64,000 nt of DNA from Devosia sp. SD17-2 (GCF_029201565.1 NZ_CP104002.1:4167114-4231113), one strand, 5' to 3'. Numbered from the stretch's first letter, positions 16,673 to 25,833 are shown. Notes: a model not told the origin generated them from the letters alone. Numbers and translations are program-made.

Positions 16673-19600
16673 ATGATCGCTCGGCAAATTGCCGCCTCGG
16701 TGACGGCGCTCATGCTGGCCATGACGCCCGCCCTGGCGCAGGACGAGACAGGTCCTTCTTCGATGGGCGAAAGATCGATCTGGGTGCGCTACCCTGCCAT
16801 CGCGCCGGACGGAGAAACGCTAAGCTTCACCTATCGCGGCCGCATCTTCGTCGTCGACGCCGCCGGCGGTCTTGCGGTCCCGCTCACCGCCAATGGCACC
16901 TATAGCCATGGCGCCGTCTGGTCCGCGGACTCGGAGAAGCTCGCCTTCGCCTCCGATCTCAATGGCGACGACGACGTCTATGTCACCGATTTCTCCGGCA
17001 CGCTGGAGCGCCTGACCTGGTCCGCGGCCAGCGAAGTGCCGACCAGCTTCTCGCCCGATGGCAAGAAGATCCTCTATACGGCGGACCGGCTTGGCGACGC
17101 CGAACAGAGCGTGCAGACGGCTCTCTCGTTCCGCACGCAGCTCTACTCCGTGGACACTGCCAGCGGGCGTGAAGCGCTGGTCCTGCCCAATCTGGCGCTC
17201 CAAGCCGTGTGGAACCGCGACAAGAGCCAACTCGCCTATACCTATAACCCCACGCTTGATCCCGACGAACGCCAGCACCGCGTCGCCGCCAATGCGCGCA
17301 CCATCTGGTCCTTTGATCCGGTGACGGGAAGACACGAGCCCCTGTTCCCGGTCGATGGCGCTGACCGGCACAATCCGGTCTGGAGCGCGGATGGTCAGTC
17401 GCTCTATTATTTGTCCGAAGCCTCGGGCTGGCTCAATGTCTGGCAGATGGACCTGGCCTCGGGCACCGAAACCCAGCTGACCAGCTTTGAAGGCGATCCG
17501 GTCCTCGATCTCTCCGTGGCTGACAATGGCACCATTGCCTTCGCAAATCGCGGACGCATCTATGTCATGGCACCCGGTGCGGCTGAAGCAACGCCGATCG
17601 AGGTGCTGACGCTCGAGCAGCGCGCCAGCCGACACGACAATTTCCACGCCGACAACAAGAGAGGTTTCACCTCGTCGGCCAGTGGGGAGCATTTCGCCGT
17701 CCTGGCGAACGCCGACGTCTTCCTCCAGGACGCGGCTGGCAATTTCCGCCAGATCACAGCGACGCCAGGAGAAGAGACGGGCGTCACCTTTTCGCCAGAT
17801 GGCATGATGCTGGCCTATGCCGCGCAGCGCGACCAAAAATGGGGACTCTACGGGGTCGATCTGACACCGGCCGAGGGCCAGTCCGGGCTTGCTGCGAACT
17901 ATGCCGAAATCGCCCTCTATGTGCCTGAAGATGGCAATGCCTATCAGCCCGCCTTCTCGCCCGATGGCACAAAGATCGCCTTCGTGTCAGACCGAAGGGA
18001 GATCAAAGTGCTCGACCTTGCGAGCGGGGATATCATCACCCTCTTCGGCGAGAGCGATTATAACTCTGTTTATTATGACGGCGACATGAGCTTTGCTTGG
18101 TCGCCCGGCTCCAAGGACCTTTTGGTGCACTGGCGCTCCATGGGCGGATCGGAAAACAAGCGCGTGGCGCTCGTGCCGGCCGATGGCAGCGCACCGCCGC
18201 GCCAGATCGGCAATATCAATTCTCTCGAGGGGCTGATGTGGAGCCCGGATGGCACGCAGATTATCGGACATACGGGGCACTATGCGCCGCGCAATGCCCA
18301 ACTGCAGTCCGGCGGCGCAGATCTCTACCGGGCTTTCATCTCTGAAAAGGCCCGCCAGGATTTCCTCGACACGGTCGAGGGCATCGACAGCGGCTTTGAT
18401 GTCGATGAAGAGGGCAACGCGGTGGTGCGCCGCTATGAACTCGACGGCTTCCGCAGCCTCAAGCTGGAAGGTCGACTCACCCCCGCGGGCTTCAACGCAG
18501 CTGCTTTGGCGCCATTCGATACACAGTCCATTCTGACCGTTTCCTATGCAGGTCAAGCAACATTCCTCGTCAACCTGATCAGTCTTGTCGATGGGTCCAG
18601 CACGACGATCGGCTCCTTTGACGCCCCGGGCGCCCAGTGGATTGCGATCGTCCCCGAAATCGGCGTCATCGATGTCATGACCGAGGACTCAATCCTGCGC
18701 GTGCCGATTTCCGCGCCGGACCAGGCCAGCGCCATTCCATCGCATCTGTTCTATTCGCGCGACCCCGATGCGGCCCGTGCCGCCGCCTTCGAACAGGCCT
18801 GGGCCGATGTAAAATATCGATATTACGATGCCCGCTATGAAGGCCGCGACTGGGACGCGATCGGCGCCAAATATCGGGCTTATCTCGGGTCTATCGCCAG
18901 TGACCGGGAACTGCGGGAGCTGATCGGCGCCATGTATGGCGAGCTCTCCGCTTCCCATCTTTTCGTTCGCTATAATGGTCAAGAAAACCAGCGCGCCGAT
19001 CTGGGCAATAACAATGACAGCATCGGCGTCTATCTCGACCACGGCTATGACGGCCCTGGCCGGCGCGTTGCCGCCATCCTGCCAAACGGCCCGCTGGACC
19101 GCCAGGGAATCGATATTGCACCGGGCGATATCATCTCCTCGATCAACGGCAGGGCTGTTCCTGATGCCGGCGGTCTTGACCGCCTGCTCGACCTCAATGT
19201 CGGCCGTCCGGCTCTGGTCGGCGTTACCGACGCGGAAACTGCCGAGGAGCGCTTCTATTCCGTCAAGCCGATCGGCCAGAGTGAAGAGACCATCCTTGCC
19301 AGGGCGCGCCTGATCGATGCACGCCGCGAAATGGTGGCGCGCCTTTCAAACCAGTGCGTTGCCTATCAGCACGTCCCTGCCATGGACAATCCGTCCTATC
19401 TTGAGCTCCTCGCCAATCTCAACTCCCGCCGCGGCATTGCCCGTGCGGCCCTGATCGACGTCCGGACCAATACCGGTGGCAATCTCACGCGTGAGCTCAT
19501 TACCCTGCTCAGCGGGGTGAGCTATTCAACCCTGGGTGCCGATGGCGGGCCGCAGGATGTGGAGCCCAACAATCGCTGGGTCTGGCCAAGCGCAGTGGTG

Positions 19601-19930
19601 GTCGACAGTTTTGGCTATTCGGATGGCTCGGTGTTCCCGCAGGCCTACCAGGATAGCAAGATTGGCCCTCTGGTGGGCGATGTCGTCCTCAACACCGGCA
19701 CGGCCCTGAGCACCACGCGGAGCAGTCTGGTCCCGGGCCTCTCGCACGCCCTGCCGGTGCTGCCCAATCGCCGGATGGACGGGACTTATTACGAGAACAA
19801 TATCATCCAGCCCGATATCCATGTTCCGTTCAACCCGAACAATGTCGGCCTCAACACCGATCCTCAGCTCGAGGCCGCCGTGGCCGCGCTGATGGAACAG
19901 ATCGGCGCCGACAGCGATTGCCGGCCCTAG
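16673..19930 (+). CDS. Exported tricorn-like S41 protease with PDZ domain
   Basis: The 1085-residue product starts with a signal peptide (SVTALMLAMTPALA|QDE), so it acts in the periplasm. Residues 30-340 and 340-680 read as beta-propeller blades (PDGKKILYTADR, PDGTKIAFVSDR and similar TolB-like repeats), as in tricorn protease. A PDZ domain follows (GPLDRQGIDIAPGDIISSIN), then the S41 core with SASHLFVRY, DVRTNTGGNLTRELI and the nucleophile region SFGYSDGSVFPQAYQ. Tricorn homologues degrade peptides. A small ATG-proximal GGGGGAC ribosome site is present. A bidirectional terminator ends it. Confidence 0.92.
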   Translation: MIARQIAASVTALMLAMTPALAQDETGPSSMGERSIWVRYPAIAPDGETLSFTYRGRIFVVDAAGGLAVPLTANGTYSHGAVWSADSEKLAFASDLNGDDDVYVTDFSGTLERLTWSAASEVPTSFSPDGKKILYTADRLGDAEQSVQTALSFRTQLYSVDTASGREALVLPNLALQAVWNRDKSQLAYTYNPTLDPDERQHRVAANARTIWSFDPVTGRHEPLFPVDGADRHNPVWSADGQSLYYLSEASGWLNVWQMDLASGTETQLTSFEGDPVLDLSVADNGTIAFANRGRIYVMAPGAAEATPIEVLTLEQRASRHDNFHADNKRGFTSSASGEHFAVLANADVFLQDAAGNFRQITATPGEETGVTFSPDGMMLAYAAQRDQKWGLYGVDLTPAEGQSGLAANYAEIALYVPEDGNAYQPAFSPDGTKIAFVSDRREIKVLDLASGDIITLFGESDYNSVYYDGDMSFAWSPGSKDLLVHWRSMGGSENKRVALVPADGSAPPRQIGNINSLEGLMWSPDGTQIIGHTGHYAPRNAQLQSGGADLYRAFISEKARQDFLDTVEGIDSGFDVDEEGNAVVRRYELDGFRSLKLEGRLTPAGFNAAALAPFDTQSILTVSYAGQATFLVNLISLVDGSSTTIGSFDAPGAQWIAIVPEIGVIDVMTEDSILRVPISAPDQASAIPSHLFYSRDPDAARAAAFEQAWADVKYRYYDARYEGRDWDAIGAKYRAYLGSIASDRELRELIGAMYGELSASHLFVRYNGQENQRADLGNNNDSIGVYLDHGYDGPGRRVAAILPNGPLDRQGIDIAPGDIISSINGRAVPDAGGLDRLLDLNVGRPALVGVTDAETAEERFYSVKPIGQSEETILARARLIDARREMVARLSNQCVAYQHVPAMDNPSYLELLANLNSRRGIARAALIDVRTNTGGNLTRELITLLSGVSYSTLGADGGPQDVEPNNRWVWPSAVVVDSFGYSDGSVFPQAYQDSKIGPLVGDVVLNTGTALSTTRSSLVPGLSHALPVLPNRRMDGTYYENNIIQPDIHVPFNPNNVGLNTDPQLEAAVAALMEQIGADSDCRP

Positions 19931-19940
19931 CGCTCAAAAC

Positions 19941-19966
19941 AAAGGGCGCCCCGCGGGGCGCCCTTT
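19941..19966. terminator. Bidirectional terminator between the protease and ridA-like genes
   Basis: A perfect 12-bp inverted repeat AAAGGGCGCCCC/GGGGCGCCCTTT with a two-base centre lies between two convergent genes. A and T runs flank it, so it may serve both strands. Confidence 0.75.
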
Positions 19967-19991
19967 CTCATTCCAGCTCTGGGCAGAGAAA

Positions 19992-20381
19992 TCAGGAGTT
20001 TGCAGCACCAATGCGGGCAGTCACTTCGATCTCGATCTTCATGCCTTCCTCGATCATCTGCACGATCAGCATGGAGGCGGCGGGGCGGATATCCTTGAAC
20101 ACCGGGCCGACGGCCGCGACGACTTCGTCGACCAGAGCGCGATCGCCCACATAATACACCACCCGCACGGTATCCTGGATGGACGAGCCGGCTTCCCTCA
20201 GCGCCTTGTCGATGGTGGCGAGAGCGTTCTTGGCCTGCTCGCCGACGCTCTCGGGCATGGTCATGCTGGCATAGTCGTAGCCCGTCGTGCCCGACACATA
20301 GACCGTGTCCTCGTGGCGCACGGCGCGCGAGTAACCGAAGGTAGCTTCAAAAGGCGAACCGGTGGAGATGCGCTGCACCAT
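19992..20381 (-). CDS. RidA family (YjgF/UK114) protein
   Basis: The 129-residue product shows the Rid fold: GYSRAVRHEDTVYVSGTTGY, EQAKNALATIDKALREAGSS, DTVRVVYYVGDRALVDEV and the terminal PAASMLIVQMIEEGMKIEIE. Rid proteins hydrolyse reactive enamines, but the Arg needed for deaminase activity in RidA is not at its usual place (PAASMLIV where RidA has RPARSTVQV-like), so it may be a Rid subfamily of other use. It starts 3 bases after the GNAT gene and is the last of the leuD-GNAT-rid run. Confidence 0.88.
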   Translation of the reverse strand: MVQRISTGSPFEATFGYSRAVRHEDTVYVSGTTGYDYASMTMPESVGEQAKNALATIDKALREAGSSIQDTVRVVYYVGDRALVDEVVAAVGPVFKDIRPAASMLIVQMIEEGMKIEIEVTARIGAANS

Positions 20382-20384
20382 GGA

Positions 20385-20810
20385 TCAATCCAGTCGTTTC
20401 ATGAAAAAATAGCGGGTGTGGCCAGGCGGGCTGTTTTCGAGCCGTCCAAATTCGGTGTAGCCGAGCTTTTCATAAAAGCCGGGCGCCTGGAACGAGGTGG
20501 TGTGGAGACGCAGGCCGACACAGGCCTTTTCCCGCGCCAGCTCTTCCGCACTGGCCATCAGCGATGCGCCAATGCCGGTGCCGCGCAGACTCTCGGGAAT
20601 ATGGAGCATATCGATATGCATCCAGCCGCAGGTGATGCGGGCGGCCAGGCCGCCTTCGGTCTGGCCCGCATCATTCTTGACGGCCAGAACGAGCGACGAA
20701 GAGGCGGTGAACCGCCCCTCCGTCTGGATTTCATTGTACTGGGCAAGACCGTTGAGGATGACGTCGTGGGACTGCTGGCTGGAGCCTTCTTCCAGAACGA
20801 TCCTTGCCAT
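20385..20810 (-). CDS. GNAT family N-acetyltransferase
   Basis: The 141-residue protein has the acetyl-CoA-binding motif A region IDMLHIPESLRGTGIGASLM and the C-terminal motif GLRLHTTSFQAPGFYEKLGY typical of GNAT enzymes. The substrate cannot be predicted. The ATG is immediately after the leuD stop codon, suggesting one transcript, although no link to leucine synthesis is known. Confidence 0.88.
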   Translation of the reverse strand: MARIVLEEGSSQQSHDVILNGLAQYNEIQTEGRFTASSSLVLAVKNDAGQTEGGLAARITCGWMHIDMLHIPESLRGTGIGASLMASAEELAREKACVGLRLHTTSFQAPGFYEKLGYTEFGRLENSPPGHTRYFFMKRLD

Positions 20811-21416
20811 TTAGAGCCAGGGACGCTCGGACGCCATCTTGCCCTCGAAGGAGGAGATGGCCGGATCGGACTTCAGCGTGCCGGCGATATCGTCGAGGCC
20901 TTCAAGCAGGATCTGCTTGCGGGACGGGTCGATGTCGAAGCTGAGCGTGCCGCCGTCCGGACCCTTGATGGTCTGGGCTTCGAGGTCGATGGTCAGCGTG
21001 GCGTTGGAGCCGCGCTCGGCATCGTCGAGCAGAAGCTTCAGCTGCTCAGGCGAGACCACGAGCGGCAGAATGCCGTTCTTGAAGCAGTTGTTGTAGAAAA
21101 TGTCGGCAAAGCTGGTGGAGATCACGCAGCGCACGCCAAAATCGAGCAGGGCCCAGGGAGCATGCTCGCGGCTCGAACCGCAGCCAAAATTGTCGCCAGC
21201 GATGACGATCTTGGCATTGCGATAAGCCGGCTTGTTGAGCACGAACTCTGGGTTTTCCGAGCCGTCCTCATTGTAGCGCATTTCCGAGAACAGGGCGGTG
21301 CCCAGGCCGGTGCGCTTGATGGTCTTGAGGTACTGCTTGGGGATGATCATGTCGGTGTCGATGTTGATGATCGGCAACGGCGCCGCGACACCCGTCAAAG
21401 TGGTGAATTTTTCCAT
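20811..21416 (-). CDS. leuD: 3-isopropylmalate dehydratase small subunit
   Basis: LeuD is the swivel-domain subunit of isopropylmalate isomerase and works with LeuC, which is not in the window. The 201-residue product begins [20 protein letters not shown], has [20 protein letters not shown], the substrate-binding loop [17 protein letters not shown] and the segment [21 protein letters not shown] chose the ATG at 21416 on family length; the frame extends upstream without similarity. Confidence 0.96.
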   Translation of the reverse strand: MEKFTTLTGVAAPLPIINIDTDMIIPKQYLKTIKRTGLGTALFSEMRYNEDGSENPEFVLNKPAYRNAKIVIAGDNFGCGSSREHAPWALLDFGVRCVISTSFADIFYNNCFKNGILPLVVSPEQLKLLLDDAERGSNATLTIDLEAQTIKGPDGGTLSFDIDPSRKQILLEGLDDIAGTLKSDPAISSFEGKMASERPWL

Positions 21417-21637
21417 GGATAGGGACCTCGCTTTGCCATGGGTCTTTGCGCAAAGCGGGGCCCGGGTCAAGTCGGCAGCGCCCGAAAGCGTTCGGCGGCC
21501 CGCGCGAAGCTCCACGCCAGCCGCCCGAGGCCGAGATTTGTCATTCTAAACTTGTCGCGAGCCCCTCCCTGCGACACGCCGCGGGCTTGAGGCCGGCTCC
21601 GCTCTGGGCTAAGCCACTCGCAGGAGACGCACCCAGC

Positions 21638-22027
21638 ATGGCCAATCGGGCTGACATCACCATGAAGGAGATCGGCACGCTGTTTGCGCTGCTGGCGCTT
21701 TATGTGCTCGTCCTGCTGACCCCGCTCCACCAGGCCGCCGGCCTCCAGCGCGATCTCTCCGGCTTCGGCTTTGAAACCGTCGCCAGCTGGTCGGTCTGCG
21801 AAAGCCTCGCCGCCGACGCGAACGGCGATCCGCTCGCCGCCCAAAATGTGAAATGCCCGGCCGCCAGCCTTGGCAAGACCGCGCTTGCCGGCCCCGTGCC
21901 GCCCGTCTTGCTCATCGAAGCGCCGGGCCTTTCCGATATCCTGACCTATGCCGAGGCAGGCGACAGCCACGCCCTGCGCCGTCCCGACCATTTCGGGCAA
22001 TCACGGGCCCCTCCAGTCCCGGTCTGA
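21638..22027 (+). CDS. Small membrane-anchored protein, DUF2946-like
   Basis: The 129-residue product has one N-terminal helix (IGTLFALLALYVLVLLTPLH) followed by an exported region with two Cys (SVCESLAAD and NVKCPAASL) and an end QSRAPPVPV. Small proteins with such an N-terminus, Cys residues and a terminal R-[AG]-P-P motif occur next to PCuAC and SCO genes (DUF2946 and relatives), so a link to copper handling is plausible. The assignment is by pattern and context only. A CAGGAG site precedes the ATG. PCuAC follows in the same direction after 55 bases. Confidence 0.6.
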   Translation: MANRADITMKEIGTLFALLALYVLVLLTPLHQAAGLQRDLSGFGFETVASWSVCESLAADANGDPLAAQNVKCPAASLGKTALAGPVPPVLLIEAPGLSDILTYAEAGDSHALRRPDHFGQSRAPPVPV

Positions 22028-22082
22028 GTTTTTGTCCCTGGCTGAACGCCAGACCCGACCGACCCAGTTCTGGAGATCAAAC

Positions 22083-22616
22083 ATGATCCGTCTTTTCGCG
22101 CGCGCCCTCGCGGTGTCGACCCTTGCCCTGTCCCCGCTCGCCGTCTCAGCCCATGAAGCCGGCGCAAAGCCCGCCCATGGCGCCCAGGCCAATGCGCCTG
22201 CCGGTCCCGCCGTGACGCTCGGCACCCTCGAAATCTCCGGCGCCTTCACCCGCGCCACCTTGCCCAACGCCCCGGTCGGCGGCGGCTTCCTCACCATTGC
22301 CAACACTGGCACTGAAGCCGATCGCCTCGTTTCTGCAGAGGCGGCCATTGCCAAGGATACCCAGATCCACGAAATGGCGATGGAAGGCGATGTCATGAAG
22401 ATGCGCCAGCTCGCCGATGGCATCGAGATCCCCGCCGGTGAAACCGTCACCCTCGCGCCCGGCGGCCTCCACATCATGTTCATGGGCCTCAATACCGCGC
22501 TGGTTGAAGGCGAAACCGTGCCGGTGACCCTGACCTTTGAAAAGGCCGGCAGTGTCACTGTAGACCTCGCGATCGGCGCCGCCGCTGCCGCTGCGCCCAA
22601 GGCGATGGGTCACTAA
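22083..22616 (+). CDS. PCuAC family periplasmic copper chaperone
   Basis: The 177-residue product has a signal peptide (ARALAVSTLALSPLAVSAHE) and a PCuAC domain. The copper ligands of the H(M)x10Mx21HxM signature are visible: IHEMAMEGDVMKMRQL, then PGGLHIMFMGL. The segment TLPNAPVGGGFLTIANTG is also characteristic. PCuAC delivers Cu(I) to oxidase CuA or CuB sites with SCO proteins. It is 3 bases upstream of the SCO1 gene, so both are probably made from one message. This copper set may serve the aa3 oxidase, the cbb3 oxidase in this window, or both. Confidence 0.93.
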   Translation: MIRLFARALAVSTLALSPLAVSAHEAGAKPAHGAQANAPAGPAVTLGTLEISGAFTRATLPNAPVGGGFLTIANTGTEADRLVSAEAAIAKDTQIHEMAMEGDVMKMRQLADGIEIPAGETVTLAPGGLHIMFMGLNTALVEGETVPVTLTFEKAGSVTVDLAIGAAAAAAPKAMGH

Positions 22617-22619
22617 ACC

Positions 22620-23213
22620 ATGGCCAGCTCGCTCTCCCGCATCCGCCTTGTGCTCTGGATCGTGGTCGCCGCCTTTGCGGCCACCGCCACGGGGCTTTAT
22701 TTCTTCGGCGCCACCCGCCCGACCGAAGCCGCCGGCATCGGCCATGGCGACTATGTTCTGACCACCGCCGACGGCAAGGATTTCACCCGCGAAGATTTCA
22801 ACGGCAATCCTTCGGCGCTGTTCTTCGGCTTCACCCATTGCCCCGATGTCTGCCCCACCACCCTGGCGGAAATGACCGCCTGGAAGGCCGCCCTCGGCGA
22901 TGAGGGCAAGGACCTCAAGGCCTATCTCATCACTGTTGATCCCGAGCGGGACACGCCCGAGGTGATCGGCGAATATGTGGCCTGGACCAATTTCGTCACC
23001 GGCCTCTCGGGCTCGCCCGAGGAGATTGCCAAGGCCACCAAGGCCTGGGCCGCCTTTTCCGAAAAGGTCCCGCTCGAAAACGGCGACTACACCATGGACC
23101 ACACGGCCTCGGTATTTTTGCTCAATCGTGACGGGGAATTCGAAGGCACGATCGCCTATCGCGAAGACACCCAGACCGCCATCGGCAAGCTGCAAAAGCT
23201 GATCAAGGGCTGA
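22620..23213 (+). CDS. SCO1/SenC family copper protein
   Basis: The 197-residue product has an N-terminal membrane anchor (IRLVLWIVVAAFAATATGLY) and a thioredoxin-like domain. It contains the copper motif CPDVCP (FFGFTHCPDVCPTTLAEM) and a conserved distal His (DYTMDHTASVFLLNRDG). SCO proteins insert copper or reduce Cys at the CuA site of cytochrome oxidase and some serve cbb3 oxidase. It follows PCuAC by 3 bases. Confidence 0.94.
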   Translation: MASSLSRIRLVLWIVVAAFAATATGLYFFGATRPTEAAGIGHGDYVLTTADGKDFTREDFNGNPSALFFGFTHCPDVCPTTLAEMTAWKAALGDEGKDLKAYLITVDPERDTPEVIGEYVAWTNFVTGLSGSPEEIAKATKAWAAFSEKVPLENGDYTMDHTASVFLLNRDGEFEGTIAYREDTQTAIGKLQKLIKG

Positions 23214-23298
23214 GGGTTTTTTGCCCTAGGCGCCCCCCTCCCCGAGAAGGGCAGACCCTGATCGACTGGGAGCACACAAGCGCTTCCCCTCCATCGTC

Positions 23299-23322
23299 AT
23301 TGCCCGGCTTTGTCCGGGCAAT
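23299..23322. repeat. Palindromic repeat unit, ATTGCCCGG type
   Basis: A 9-bp stem ATTGCCCGG/CCGGGCAAT with a six-base loop, in a 236-base gap between the SCO1 and RES genes. Similar units occur at 26356-26419 and 31233-31297. A second GC element with arms CCCTCCCC and GGGGAGGG lies at about 23409-23428. No gene is seen in this gap. Confidence 0.7.
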
Positions 23323-23449
23323 CCACCTCGCCCCAAACTGGATCACACGGACAAGCCAGGTGATGACGGCGAACTGAGAGTGCAACTCTTCCAAGCATAG
23401 GCAGACACCCTCCCCTTGAGGGGAGGGTTGGGGGCCTTTGCACCGTGCC

Positions 23450-24175
23450 TCACCCCAGCCGCGGATCCCCGGCAAAATCGGTCCGCGAAAACTCGAGACT
23501 CATCCGCGGGAACTCGCACACCGCCTGCACCACACCCGGCCCGACCCGCAATTTCCACGTCTGCCGTCCGGTCGGCGCGGGGGCGGAAAAGGCGGTGCAG
23601 GTCAACACCGCAAGGTTCGCTCCCGCGCCGGGATCCCGCACCGAGGCATAGCGAATGACGTCAATGCCCTCGGCCCGGGCGCTGTCCGCCAGCGCCTGAC
23701 AATCGGCATAGTCGACGGGATCGCGCCAATCGCCTTCATCCGCCATCGCCGCATGGGTAAGATCCACGGACCGCTCCACTGAAAGCGCCACCGAAAACGC
23801 CGTGTAATCGGTGGCATTGGCTGGCAGCGGCGTGTCCGGCGACTCCGCAAAGAACAGCAGCCGATAGAAGGCCATCTCGGCCAGCGCCGTCTCCACCGCT
23901 TCGGCGCAATAGAACACGCCCAGCGTTTTCCCGGCACGGCGAAAGCGCGAGCCATAAGGATAGGCGGCACCATAGCGGAACGGCGTGGCGAGGAGATAAT
24001 CGAGCCCCCTGCATTCGGGCGGCAGGCGCGGCTTGCTCTCCTCCAACGCAGCCTCGAGCATTTCCTGCTCGGCAAGACTATCAACCAGCTTCAAGGTCGA
24101 GACCAGGTGCTGGGCCTCGACCAGTCGCCAGGCCGTGCCGCGATAGGGCGAGATGGCGCGGGGGGAGATCACCAA
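23450..24175 (-). CDS. RES-domain toxin
   Basis: RES toxins are ADP-ribosyltransferase-like enzymes that degrade NAD+ and stop growth. The 241-residue product shows the three name-giving positions: an Arg in the first strand (PYRGTAWRLVEAQH), a Glu region YCAEAVETALAEMAFYRLLF, and a Ser in IRYASVRDPGAGANLAVL. The length fits the family. It lies directly after the gene for an Xre-type antitoxin with a 9-base gap. The order antitoxin-toxin on one transcript is the usual one. Confidence 0.88.
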   Translation of the reverse strand: MVISPRAISPYRGTAWRLVEAQHLVSTLKLVDSLAEQEMLEAALEESKPRLPPECRGLDYLLATPFRYGAAYPYGSRFRRAGKTLGVFYCAEAVETALAEMAFYRLLFFAESPDTPLPANATDYTAFSVALSVERSVDLTHAAMADEGDWRDPVDYADCQALADSARAEGIDVIRYASVRDPGAGANLAVLTCTAFSAPAPTGRQTWKLRVGPGVVQAVCEFPRMSLEFSRTDFAGDPRLG

Positions 24176-24184
24176 TAAGTAATC

Positions 24185-24562
24185 CTAGAGCGGGGCGCGA
24201 CGCGCATCGAGATAGGCGAGCACGTCCATGAGCCCGGCGATCGTACCGATCCGGTCAATCGGCCGAGCCCCCAGCGCCGTGTTCTCGCTGCTCATCCAGC
24301 CGCGGATCACCGCCGCATCGCCCCCGGCAATTGCGTCGAGCGAGCGAAACACCCGGATCAGCAGTACGGAAAGCTCAAACGGCTTGCCATTGGCCTCGAG
24401 CACGTAATTGCCCTTGCGCATGCGCGAAATGGTTGGCTCGCTGGCGCCAATGGCCTGGGCCAGACGTCGCGCGCTCAGCCCAAGCGCCTCGGCCGCGCGC
24501 AGCACCGCCTTGGTCACCACACCGGCCCGATCGACTTCAGCTTGGGCAGCAAGAAGAGACAT
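24185..24562 (-). CDS. Xre/MbcA/ParS-type antitoxin of the RES toxin
   Basis: The 125-residue product has an N-terminal HTH (AEALGLSARRLAQAIGASEP with TISRMRKG) and a C-terminal Xre/MbcA/ParS toxin-binding region (GGDAAVIRGWMSSENTALGA and PIDRIGTIAGLMDVLAYLDA). This is the standard partner of RES toxins; it neutralises the toxin and represses the operon. GGAGGAAG precedes the ATG. It is upstream of the toxin gene. Confidence 0.9.
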   Translation of the reverse strand: MSLLAAQAEVDRAGVVTKAVLRAAEALGLSARRLAQAIGASEPTISRMRKGNYVLEANGKPFELSVLLIRVFRSLDAIAGGDAAVIRGWMSSENTALGARPIDRIGTIAGLMDVLAYLDARRAPL

Positions 24563-24641
24563 CTCTTCCTCCAGAAATTTTTATTCCCATAAATTTCATA
24601 TGAAAGATAGTCGTCATCCCGCCATAAGACAAGGCTTGGGT

Positions 24642-25559
24642 TCAGGCCCGGTGGCGGATCTGGCTGAGATAGCCATCGACGCTGTCGGGCACTTCCTGTT
24701 CCAGCCAATCGCGAAATGACTGCAGTTTTCGCGACAGGCGCCGACCCTTGGCGGTGGCGAGGAAATAGCCGCGCTTGCCGGTGACCGGTTGGGCAAAGGG
24801 GCGCGCCAGACGCCCGTCGCTGACCGCGTCGGCACTCATCATATCGGCCGCGAGCAGCAGACCCTGCCCCGAAATGGCAGCATCAAAAGCCAGCGAGGCA
24901 TCCGAATAGACCGGGCCGGAGAGTTTAGTCTGCGGATCGAGCCTCGCCGCCTTCAGCCACAGCGCCCAATCGAGCATGGTGGTCTGGTCGGCGATGACAG
25001 GAACGGCGCCCAGATCGAGCGGCATGGGATAGCGCGCGAGGAATTCAGGAGAGCAGACCGGCTGATAGTCCGTTCCGCCGATTGGAAAAGTGTCGACACC
25101 CGGCCAGTCGCCATCGCCAAAGCGGATGGCGCAGTCGATATCATTGCGATTGAGGTCGCGGATCGCCCCGCTGACATCAAGCCGCAATTCCAGCCCCGGC
25201 CGGGCGGCATTGAACTTTGCCACCCGCCAGATCAGCCAACGCGAGGCAAAGACACTGCCCACGGTCACATTGAGCACGCCATCCTGCGCGCCGGTGAGGC
25301 CCGCCAGCGCTTCTTCAAGCGCGAGAAACCCGGCTGACAATTGCGGCAGCATGTCGGTCAGCACCGGCAGTGGGCGCAAGCCCTGGGCGGTGCGGGCGAA
25401 AAGCTCCACCCCCAGCCTCTCCTCGGCCCGCCGCAAATGCTGGCTGACCGCACCGGTGGTGACGCCCAGCTCCTCGGCGGCCGGGGCCAGTGCTCCATGG
25501 CGCGCCACAAGTTCGATTGCCCGCAGTGCGTTAAGCGGAATAGAGAAGCGATTGCCCAT
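24642..25559 (-). CDS. LysR-family transcriptional regulator, GcvA-like
   Basis: The 305-residue product begins with a winged HTH (PLNALRAIELVARHGALAPA then AAEELGVTTGAVSQHLRRAE) and continues with a LysR substrate domain (FAS RWLIWRVAKFNAARPGLE and AIRFGDGDWPGVDT). The N-terminal pattern and the RFGDG motif are of the GcvA/AmpR type. A small gene starts about 105 bases away on the other strand and is a candidate target. The effector is unknown. Confidence 0.9.
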   Translation of the reverse strand: MGNRFSIPLNALRAIELVARHGALAPAAEELGVTTGAVSQHLRRAEERLGVELFARTAQGLRPLPVLTDMLPQLSAGFLALEEALAGLTGAQDGVLNVTVGSVFASRWLIWRVAKFNAARPGLELRLDVSGAIRDLNRNDIDCAIRFGDGDWPGVDTFPIGGTDYQPVCSPEFLARYPMPLDLGAVPVIADQTTMLDWALWLKAARLDPQTKLSGPVYSDASLAFDAAISGQGLLLAADMMSADAVSDGRLARPFAQPVTGKRGYFLATAKGRRLSRKLQSFRDWLEQEVPDSVDGYLSQIRHRA

Positions 25560-25665
25560 ATAGTTTTTCTAAACCCAAGCCCAGAGCTTGTCCATTGCGG
25601 CGGCTAGAGGTTCGGGCGCATTATGCCGTCATAGCTTCACAAACCCTCACATCTGGAGAGAATTA

Positions 25666-25833
25666 ATGTTCACGCTACGCCACATCTGGCGTCGCGCGCT
25701 GGCCTGGCTTAATGCGCCGGGCAATGGCGCAACGCCGCTTTCCCCGCGCACTGCAGACACTGACGCGATGACTCTTCACGACTGGTCGGATTTGCCAGCC
25801 CACCACCCGGGCCGCACACAGGCGCCGTGCTGA
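25666..25833 (+). CDS. Small protein divergent from the LysR gene (55 residues)
   Basis: The product begins with an amphipathic helix (MFTLRHIWRRALAWLNAPGN) and ends with MTLHDWSDLPAHHPG. The combination of an N-terminal arginine-rich helix and a DWxDLPxHHP end recalls small proteins next to LysR genes in this order, but I know no function. GGAGAG precedes the ATG at a good distance. The divergent layout suggests control by the LysR protein. Confidence 0.5.
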   Translation: MFTLRHIWRRALAWLNAPGNGATPLSPRTADTDAMTLHDWSDLPAHHPGRTQAPC

